32,166 nucleotides of DNA from Chitinophaga pinensis (GTDB lineage Bacteria > Bacteroidota > Bacteroidia > UKL13-3), in assembly GCA_943323675.2 (NCBI GenBank), contig CALPIR020000003.1, positions 1 through 32,166 on the forward strand, read 5' to 3'. Below are positions 18,167 to 25,267 of this stretch, piece by piece. The stretch's first letter is position 1; every line of letters starts with the position of its first letter. The position numbers and the translations under genes were made by a program. The notes below the pieces were generated by a model. The model was not told the DNA's origin. It made no database searches and was given only the letters and a program-made list of their open reading frames with translations.

Positions 18167-19337
18167 AAATATTTTTGTTTTTGTAGTTTGTGGATCATCA
18201 GAACATATAGACACGTTACATTTTTCATTATTGTATTTAAGACATTTTTCAAAAAATGAAATTATTGTAGTAACAGATTCATCCAGAAATGAAATTACTG
18301 TGAACCATGATAAAATTATTGATGTAAAAATTGATAAAAAATATAATCACCATCAAGCAAGTATTTATTTAAAAACAGGATTAAACAAATTTCTCCCCAA
18401 GGGCAATAATTATTGTTACTTAGACACTGATGTAATAGCTGTTTCTAATAGCTGCGACAACATTTTTAATGAATATGTATCCCCAATAACATTTGCCCCA
18501 GATCATTGTAAATTACGGAAATTTAGTGCATACGCAGTTAATTGCAACTGTTCTGAAGAATGGAAAAAAAACAGAACAATATACTATGATTATATGGAAA
18601 GCATAGAACTGAAAACTATTAAAGATCCATATCTAATTAAGAAAGCAACTGAATTACAGTTTTTATTTGATAATTTGAATAAAACAATTTTTAAGAAAAG
18701 TCTAACTGCAATAAAATTTGCATTGAGTTACCCCAAATTTGTTTTAAATCAGGAATTTCATTTCAATAGAAAAACAAGAACTTGGCATCTGAACACAGGA
18801 GAAATTGTAATGTATGAAGTCAATCTAAAAAAGAATCAAGAAAAGCCGAATGGAATTGTATTTAATAAATGGAATCAAAAATGGTACGATAGACATGGGA
18901 ATGACATATGGCAAGATGAGTGTGACCATTTATCAATACAAATAGCAGAAACTTTTAACCTGAAAATAAAAAATAAGAATTGGCAGCATTGGAATGGCGG
19001 AGTCTTTCTATTTAATGATCAAAGTGAGGATTTTTTAAATACTTGGCACCAAAAAACCATGTATATATTTACCCAGCCAAACTGGAAAACGCGTGACCAA
19101 GGCACTTTAATTGCAACTGCTTGGGAGTTTGGATTAAGCAACCATCCTACCCTATCTAAAAAGTGGAACTTTATAGCAGATTATTTCAACAATGGATTGA
19201 TGTTAAATAGCAATGAAGGAATACTGACTGATGATGGTTTTAACACATGCTATAAACCATCTTTTATGCATGTTTATCATAACTGGGGTAAACAAGATTG
19301 GGAGATTTGGCAATGGATCGAAAATAAAATTTCATGA
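18159..19337 (+). CDS. Glycosyltransferase-like protein (nucleotide-sugar transferase fold)
   Basis: 'YCYLDTDVIAVSNSCDNIF' (DxD), 'WNGGVFLFNDQSEDFLNTWH', 'RDQGTLIATAWEF'. Confidence 0.6.
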   Translation: MSKNIFVFVVCGSSEHIDTLHFSLLYLRHFSKNEIIVVTDSSRNEITVNHDKIIDVKIDKKYNHHQASIYLKTGLNKFLPKGNNYCYLDTDVIAVSNSCDNIFNEYVSPITFAPDHCKLRKFSAYAVNCNCSEEWKKNRTIYYDYMESIELKTIKDPYLIKKATELQFLFDNLNKTIFKKSLTAIKFALSYPKFVLNQEFHFNRKTRTWHLNTGEIVMYEVNLKKNQEKPNGIVFNKWNQKWYDRHGNDIWQDECDHLSIQIAETFNLKIKNKNWQHWNGGVFLFNDQSEDFLNTWHQKTMYIFTQPNWKTRDQGTLIATAWEFGLSNHPTLSKKWNFIADYFNNGLMLNSNEGILTDDGFNTCYKPSFMHVYHNWGKQDWEIWQWIENKIS

Positions 19338-19771
19338 AACAACTAATTTATAAGTCAAGCGGATTTATTATTGTTTTAATCTATTTTATTGGTGTCATTA
19401 TATTTGGCGAAGCGCATCCATTTTCTAAATTCTCTATGTACAACTCCTTTGCCGATTATTCTTATGTTTTCTATTTTACAGACAATGAAAATAAAATGAT
19501 AAAATGTACTGACTTAAATACAACAGGAACAAATTTGGCACATATGTATACCACGATTTGCGAGAAAAATAATTTTGAGCATGGTCATGGGATGGAAAGT
19601 GATTCTGTGTTACATGAAATTGGAAAACAAATGTTAAATATTACTAAAATAAATAATCTAAAGTATACTCACAATAATAAAAAGGTTAAAATAAATAGGA
19701 TGTACTTTTATTATGAAGGAAAAGTTATAAAATGTAAAAAGCAAGAAATGTATGAAACAATTTTTAAATAA
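19334..19771 (+). CDS. Small membrane-anchored hypothetical protein, likely partner of the HTTM-like protein
   Basis: Single N-terminal TM then 'HPFSKFSMYNSFADYSYVFYFTDNE', a motif I associate with small proteins near HTTM/DoxX-like genes; overlaps both neighbours. Confidence 0.5.
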   Translation: MKQLIYKSSGFIIVLIYFIGVIIFGEAHPFSKFSMYNSFADYSYVFYFTDNENKMIKCTDLNTTGTNLAHMYTTICEKNNFEHGHGMESDSVLHEIGKQMLNITKINNLKYTHNNKKVKINRMYFYYEGKVIKCKKQEMYETIFK

Positions 19772-20762
19772 ATTTTTGATTTCCATACTCATATTTTTTG
19801 TTTGCTTAGAGGTTTTTTTAAGGATTTCTGAAAAATATAAAACACGGTCAGAGTTTAAAGGAAAAAGCTATTCATACAAGTACAAGGTTAATAAACCTAA
19901 TTGGTACTATACCAACAAACCAAACACTTCAAGGATAAAAAAGGAAAAAGAATGGCAATATTTTAATCAGTATAATGAACTCGGAAATAGAGAAAAATCA
20001 ATTCGAACTTTTATTAAAGATACTTCATCAATAAAAATAATTTGTTTGGGCGACTCATTTACTGAAGGAGATGGTGCGCCATATGATAGTTCTTGGGTTA
20101 GAAAGTTTGAATATTGCATAAATCTGAATAATGAGGTTAAATACAAAATATATAATGCGGGATCTTGTGGAAGTGATGTTTTTTATAATAATAAAATATT
20201 AACAAATAAGTTAATGTCGCTAAAGCCTCAAATTGTAATCGAATGCATTAACTCTACCGATGTAAGTGATGTGGTTTGGAGAGGCGGATTGGAAAGGTTT
20301 AACGAGGATGGAACCGTTTCAGGAAAAGTAGGACCTAGTTGGGAATTCCTGTATCATATTTCACATGTTTTTAGGGCTTTCATGCATGTTTTTTATAAAT
20401 ACAATGAAAACTTAATAAGTGAAAATAATATACAGCAAAAAGAAAAACAAGCAGTTTCATTAATTACATATCAAGTTGAACAAACAGCACAGTTTTGTTT
20501 AAAAAATCAAATTGAATATCATTTGTTAATCCACCCACTTCCTTCCGAATTGATTGATGGAGCTATTCAACCATTTGAATTGATTCAACAATTGAAAGAA
20601 AAACCATATGTTACTTTATTGTTTAAATCGTTTAATGATTACTATAAAAATAATGACATTGTTAAAGAATATTGGGTGGTTAATAAACATTTTAACTCAA
20701 AAGGATATTTTAGTATGGGTAATATTATTTTCAATGGACTTAAAATAAATACAATAAAATGA
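19752..20762 (+). CDS. SGNH/GDSL-type hydrolase-like protein, membrane anchored
   Basis: 'IKIICLGDSFTEGDGAPYDSSW' (block I), 'IYNAGSCGSD' (block II-like), 'VVNKHFNSKGY' (block V His); N-terminal TM. Confidence 0.75.
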   Translation: MKQFLNKFLISILIFFVCLEVFLRISEKYKTRSEFKGKSYSYKYKVNKPNWYYTNKPNTSRIKKEKEWQYFNQYNELGNREKSIRTFIKDTSSIKIICLGDSFTEGDGAPYDSSWVRKFEYCINLNNEVKYKIYNAGSCGSDVFYNNKILTNKLMSLKPQIVIECINSTDVSDVVWRGGLERFNEDGTVSGKVGPSWEFLYHISHVFRAFMHVFYKYNENLISENNIQQKEKQAVSLITYQVEQTAQFCLKNQIEYHLLIHPLPSELIDGAIQPFELIQQLKEKPYVTLLFKSFNDYYKNNDIVKEYWVVNKHFNSKGYFSMGNIIFNGLKINTIK

Positions 20763-21631
20763 TTCCATTTTTAAACAAAAATTCCTATTCAAAGATAGAA
20801 TGGACTATGATGAAATCATCATTTTCTTTGATATGGTTATTATCATTTTTGTTGGTTTTTTCTCGGTATAATTATGCGCCAACGCCTGAAAGCATTTTTA
20901 AATTATTACCAGGAAGTTTTTATTTAAGTTATAATGCCAAAATATTTTTGTTATCAACTAATCTCCTACTGATATATTTCTATATTATAGAAAAACATAT
21001 TTGGTGGTCTTTGTTGGGATTGTCCCTGATCAGTTTATTTACATTTTCATTAGAAGACTCTAACAGTGATTTTAATAGAAATACCATGATTACAGGAATT
21101 TTCTTTGCCCAATTTTTTGCTTACAGTATCAAAAAAATATATTTAGACTTTGATACAGAAAAATACCGAATTCAATTTTCTGTTCAACTCATATCAATAA
21201 GCTATACCATATCCGCCATATCTAAGTTAAACACTTCTGGACTAAAATGGATAACGGATGGTTTACTAATGCCTTTACAAATCATGAAAACCAACTACTT
21301 TGGCTTTGTAAATGATGGAAATATTGCACACATAACCAATGCTAGGCTAATAATAAATTTGTTAGATAAATATTCATTTGGAGTGATGTTTATTTTAGCA
21401 TTCACTCTAATCATAGAATTGTTTGCAGTCGTTTCAATAATTAATAAAAAATATGCTTTTGTGTATGGTGTACTTTTAGTTTTTATGCATATCGGAATCT
21501 ATTTGGTATTAGATGTAGCGATAGGAGGCACATATATTCCCATGTTAATTTTCATGGTTAATCCCGTGTTTTTATTTTGGATCACATTAAAAAAAATAAA
21601 AAATACATGCATGATGTTGATTGGATATTGA
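20759..21631 (+). CDS. HTTM/vitamin K-dependent gamma-carboxylase-like membrane protein
   Basis: Multi-TM; 'ISYTISAISKLNTSGLKWITDGLLMPLQI' matches the 'Y..AgisKl....W..G' pattern of HTTM proteins; ATGA overlap. Confidence 0.55.
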   Translation: MIPFLNKNSYSKIEWTMMKSSFSLIWLLSFLLVFSRYNYAPTPESIFKLLPGSFYLSYNAKIFLLSTNLLLIYFYIIEKHIWWSLLGLSLISLFTFSLEDSNSDFNRNTMITGIFFAQFFAYSIKKIYLDFDTEKYRIQFSVQLISISYTISAISKLNTSGLKWITDGLLMPLQIMKTNYFGFVNDGNIAHITNARLIINLLDKYSFGVMFILAFTLIIELFAVVSIINKKYAFVYGVLLVFMHIGIYLVLDVAIGGTYIPMLIFMVNPVFLFWITLKKIKNTCMMLIGY

Positions 21632-21663
21632 GGTTAATTAAATAAATTTAGGATCTAATAAAT

Positions 21664-21798
21664 TCATATCAATTTAAGATATCCTAGATAGTAAAACCCA
21701 AAACGAATCGCTACGGTAACTATTCCTGCCAAAAGAACAAAAAAGTCACCCCAATAAAATAAGTAAGATAAAAGAAAAGGATCTTCCTGAAACTTCAT
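21664..21798 (-). CDS. Small hydrophobic ORF (44 aa), possible gene remnant
   Basis: Below ORF-track cutoff: MKFQEDPFLLSYLFYWGDFFVLLAGIVTVAIRFGFYYLGYLKLI*; start overlaps the preceding ORF stop as TAATG. Confidence 0.35.
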   Translation of the reverse strand: MKFQEDPFLLSYLFYWGDFFVLLAGIVTVAIRFGFYYLGYLKLI

Positions 21799-21953
21799 TA
21801 CCAAGTATTAATCATTAGGCTAGATATGCAGCAGGTAAGGAAATTTAAAACAGAATGTACATTAGTAATAAATAGAAATAAACTAAATCTATAATCCCAT
21901 TCAAAAACACTGTCTCTTGCACCATATAAAACAAAATCTAAGAAACATTTCAA
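21798..21953 (-). CDS. Small ORF (51 aa from a TTG), possible gene remnant or coupled small protein
   Basis: MKCFLDFVLYGARDSVFEWDYRFSLFLFITNVHSVLNFLTCCISSLMINTW*; in the gap between the SxtJ-like gene and the HTTM-like gene. Confidence 0.3.
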   Translation of the reverse strand: MKCFLDFVLYGARDSVFEWDYRFSLFLFITNVHSVLNFLTCCISSLMINTW

Positions 21954-22013
21954 CTTAATTAAGGAATACCGTATTTAGATAATTAGCTAAAAAAATCAAA
22001 GTAATCGAATTCA

Positions 22014-22355
22014 TCAAAATGGCTTTGTAAAATCTAACCTATAATTATTGACCTCCCAGTTGGAGGTTTTAGAAGAATTATTCTTTTTCATAAATACCCT
22101 TATAATTAAAGCAAAAGGTGAAAGTAGTAAAAAGAAAAAGAGTCCTAAAATTATCGTGCTATTAACATAACCCAATATTTTGCCAAATTCTATCCAGAAT
22201 TGTGCAATTTTCTTAGCACTGTATACATTAAAAACAGATATAACTAGAACGGTAATTGCAATATAATAAAACCAAGCTTGAGTAAAAATGAATCCCAATA
22301 CTAAAAATCCTAAAACAATAGCATTATTGGTTTCATATGTCTTTACTAATTTCAT
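22014..22355 (-). CDS. SxtJ-like small membrane protein
   Basis: 'MKLVKTYETNNAIVLGFLVLGFIFTQAWFYYIAITVLVISVFNVYSAKKIAQFWIEFGKILGYVNSTIILGLFFFLLLSPFALIIR'; start moved from 22412 to ATG at 22355, 10 nt after the stop of the upstream small ORF. Confidence 0.7.
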   Translation of the reverse strand: MKLVKTYETNNAIVLGFLVLGFIFTQAWFYYIAITVLVISVFNVYSAKKIAQFWIEFGKILGYVNSTIILGLFFFLLLSPFALIIRVFMKKNNSSKTSNWEVNNYRLDFTKPF

Positions 22356-22365
22356 TGTAATGTAT

Positions 22366-22515
22366 TTAAAAAATTGGGTAAAGAAAGGTTGATACCGCTG
22401 AACTTTCAGCAAAAATTAGTAATAAACCCAGCACTATAAGTGCTAACATAACTGGAATTAACCACCACTTTTTTTGTGATTTCAAAAAGTCAAAAAAATC
22501 TTTTATAAAGTCCAT
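22366..22515 (-). CDS. DUF5989-like 49-aa membrane protein
   Basis: Missing from ORF track (short): MDFIKDFFDFLKSQKKWWLIPVMLALIVLGLLLIFAESSAVSTFLYPIF*; 'KKWWLIP...LGLLLIFAESSAVSTFLYPIF' is the DUF5989 pattern; lies between carbamoyltransferase and SxtJ-like genes. Confidence 0.8.
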   Translation of the reverse strand: MDFIKDFFDFLKSQKKWWLIPVMLALIVLGLLLIFAESSAVSTFLYPIF

Positions 22516-22521
22516 ATGCCA

Positions 22522-24321
22522 CTATTTAATGATTAAATAATTTTCAATAATAAGTGCGTCAATATTGGTGTTTAAAAAACAATTGATTGCATCTTCTGGA
22601 GTACATACAATTGGCTCATCTTTGATATTAAAGCTAGTATTTACTAATACTCCAAACCCAGTTCTTTTTTTAAACTCAACCAATAGTTGATACATCAATT
22701 TATTAGTAGATTCGGTAACCGTTTGAATTCTTGATGAATAATCAACATGAGTAATAGCAGGTAAAACCGATCTAGCAAGATTAACCGTTCTATAAATATC
22801 ATCATCATAAAGAGGAACTTTTATTCTATATTTTGGTAAAATCTTGTGTACAAAAAGCATGTAAATAGAATCATGTTTTTGTCCAAATAATCTTTCAAAT
22901 TCTTCCTTTAACATAATTGGAGCAAAAGGTCTAAAACCTTCCCTTTTTTTTACTTTTATATTTAAATCAGAAAGTGTGTTTGGCATTAACGGATTTGCAA
23001 TAATACTTCTACTTCCTAGAGCCCTTGGCCCAAACTCCATTCTACCCTGATACCATCCAATAATATTGCCATTTATTAGCAAATCATTAGTTTTTTGAAT
23101 CAATTCATTTTCACTTAATTTTTTATACGAAAGGTTACATCTTTTTAAAGCATTTTCAATGGTTAATAAAGCGAAACTTGGGCCTAATTTACAGCCTAAC
23201 ATTAAATCAAAACTAGCGTTATATTTTCTTGGTATATGATAATACATATGGTGGGCTGATAATGCAGCACCTAAAGCTCCACCAGCATCTCCGGCAGCAG
23301 GTTGTACGTATATATTATCAAATTCGTTGCTTTCTAATAACTTGCCATTGGCAACGCAATTTAAAGCAACCCCTCCAGCCAAACATAAGTTGTTTGAGCC
23401 AGTAATTTGTTTGGCTTTTATTGCCATTTTAATAAGTATATCCTCAAGTACTAATTGCAATGCTTTTGCAAGGCAATAATGTACTTTTAAAATGGCATCA
23501 TTTGTTCTCCTTTTTTTAATTCCTAAAAGCAATTCAAATCTTTTTTCATGAATCATTTTTAATGAACTCGCATATTTAAAATAAAATGGATTTAGTTCAA
23601 TAGAACCGTCTTCGAAAATTTTAACAATATTACTAGTTATGATTCTTTTAAAACCGATAACTTGTTCGTCTTCATCTTCAGCAAAAGGAGCCAATCCCAT
23701 TACTTTATATTCCCCATTATTAACTTCAAAACCTAAGAAATAAGTAAAACTAGAATAAAGTAATCCAACAGAATTTGGAAAACGCATTTCCAATAATGTA
23801 GTAATTTTATTATCCTGTCCTAAAGCAATAGAAGAAGTTGCCCATTCACCCACACCGTCTATAGTTAAAATTGCTGAATTGTTAAAATTGCTAACAAAAA
23901 AGGCACTTGCTGCATGAGATAAATGATGACTTGAAAATAATATTTTAGTTTTCGTCCAATTACAATTGGAATCATATGCTTTCAAATGTTTTTTTATTTC
24001 ATTCTTCAAAAATAATTTTTCTTTTAACCAAGAAGGTATTGATTTTACGAAAGATATAAACCCAGATGGAGCTAAATAAAAATAGGTCTCAATTAATCGC
24101 TCAAATTTTAAAAATGGCTTTTCGTAAAAAACAAATGCATCAATATCAGTTAGTTTTAAACCAGCTTCCTTTAAGCAATAATCTATTGAATGAATAGGAA
24201 AAGAGGAATCGCTTTTTATTCGTGAAAACCTTTCTTCTTGCGCTGCTGCTATAACGTTGCCATCAGCTATTAAAGCAGCAGCAGCGTCATGGTAGTAAGA
24301 AGAGATTCCGATTATATTCAT
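22522..24321 (-). CDS. NodU/CmcH-family carbamoyltransferase
   Basis: 'MNIIGISSYYHDAAAALIADGNVIAAAQEERFSRIKSDSSFP', 'HHLSHAASAFFVS', 'LAGGVALNCVANGKL', 'FGPRALGSRSIIANP', 'REGFRPFAPIM'. ATG at 24321 preferred over track start 24381. Confidence 0.95.
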   Translation of the reverse strand: MNIIGISSYYHDAAAALIADGNVIAAAQEERFSRIKSDSSFPIHSIDYCLKEAGLKLTDIDAFVFYEKPFLKFERLIETYFYLAPSGFISFVKSIPSWLKEKLFLKNEIKKHLKAYDSNCNWTKTKILFSSHHLSHAASAFFVSNFNNSAILTIDGVGEWATSSIALGQDNKITTLLEMRFPNSVGLLYSSFTYFLGFEVNNGEYKVMGLAPFAEDEDEQVIGFKRIITSNIVKIFEDGSIELNPFYFKYASSLKMIHEKRFELLLGIKKRRTNDAILKVHYCLAKALQLVLEDILIKMAIKAKQITGSNNLCLAGGVALNCVANGKLLESNEFDNIYVQPAAGDAGGALGAALSAHHMYYHIPRKYNASFDLMLGCKLGPSFALLTIENALKRCNLSYKKLSENELIQKTNDLLINGNIIGWYQGRMEFGPRALGSRSIIANPLMPNTLSDLNIKVKKREGFRPFAPIMLKEEFERLFGQKHDSIYMLFVHKILPKYRIKVPLYDDDIYRTVNLARSVLPAITHVDYSSRIQTVTESTNKLMYQLLVEFKKRTGFGVLVNTSFNIKDEPIVCTPEDAINCFLNTNIDALIIENYLIIK

Positions 24322-24327
24322 AAAATT

Positions 24328-24346
24328 CAAAAATAACTTACATTTG
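24328..24346. promoter_or_regulatory. Candidate divergent -7 elements: TATTTTTG on minus (24328-24335), TACATTTG on plus (24339-24346)
   Basis: Both match TAnnTTTG and lie back to back between the divergent genes; -33 elements not evident. Confidence 0.3.
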
Positions 24347-24364
24347 TTATATAAAAAATTAAGC

Positions 24365-25267
24365 TTGTTTTCATTCTGCACTATTAGTACACATTCTCAC
24401 TTGTTTAAAGCTTTTGCTTTAGCCGATAGTATTGCTCCATTTAAAGGTGTATTAAGTATATTAGTTATTGATAAAAATGATGATTTAGAAGAAAAGCCTG
24501 AAAATGCAACCATTTTCTATTTATCGGATTTAAAGGATAATATCGGCAATCTTATTATTGATAAGTATAAAAACAATAAAGATAAATTGAGGTGGGCGTT
24601 AAAACCTGTTTTTTTAAAATATTTATTAAAAGAATCCAATGCTATGGTTTACGTAGATAATGACATTTATTTCTACAACAACCCAAAAATATTATTTGAT
24701 TTCCTAGATACCAATAGCATTCTTTTAACACCACATTTTTACGATAGCAATCCCAATAAAAACCAAAACTGGTTAGAGGCAAATTTCAAAGTTGGACTTT
24801 ACAATGCTGGTTTTATGGGAGTAAATAAAAATGCCATAAATGCATTACAATGGTGGTCAGAATGCTGTTTATACAATATCAAAAAAAGTTATTGGAGGGG
24901 TTTGTTTGATGATCAAAAATATTTAGACCTTGTACCTATTTTGTATGATGATGTAATGGTATTAAAACACAAAGGGTGTAACCTGGCAGGATGGAATTAT
25001 TTATGGTATAAACTTAGTAGAAAAGAAAATTATGCATTAGAGATTGAAGATCGCTATCCATTGATATTTATACACTTTGCTGAAACATCATTAACACACT
25101 TCTCGAAAGAAGATAGCTTACTTCATCCTGAGTATTTAACGTACATTGAAAATTTGCGTGCGCACCAATCAAGATATACCCATAAACGTTCGTACTTTAA
25201 AACTTATACCATTAGTGTATACATCAACCATTTAAAATGGACCATTAGTCGACTAATGGAGGGCTAA
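24365..25267 (+). CDS. Glycosyltransferase-like protein
   Basis: 'SFCTISTHSHLFKAFALADSI', 'KPVFLKYLLKESNAMVYVDNDIYFYNNP' (DxD), 'VGLYNAGFMGVNK', 'DQKYLDLVP'. No early ATG; TTG at 24365 fits best (track uses TTG at 24344). Confidence 0.7.
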   Translation: MFSFCTISTHSHLFKAFALADSIAPFKGVLSILVIDKNDDLEEKPENATIFYLSDLKDNIGNLIIDKYKNNKDKLRWALKPVFLKYLLKESNAMVYVDNDIYFYNNPKILFDFLDTNSILLTPHFYDSNPNKNQNWLEANFKVGLYNAGFMGVNKNAINALQWWSECCLYNIKKSYWRGLFDDQKYLDLVPILYDDVMVLKHKGCNLAGWNYLWYKLSRKENYALEIEDRYPLIFIHFAETSLTHFSKEDSLLHPEYLTYIENLRAHQSRYTHKRSYFKTYTISVYINHLKWTISRLMEG

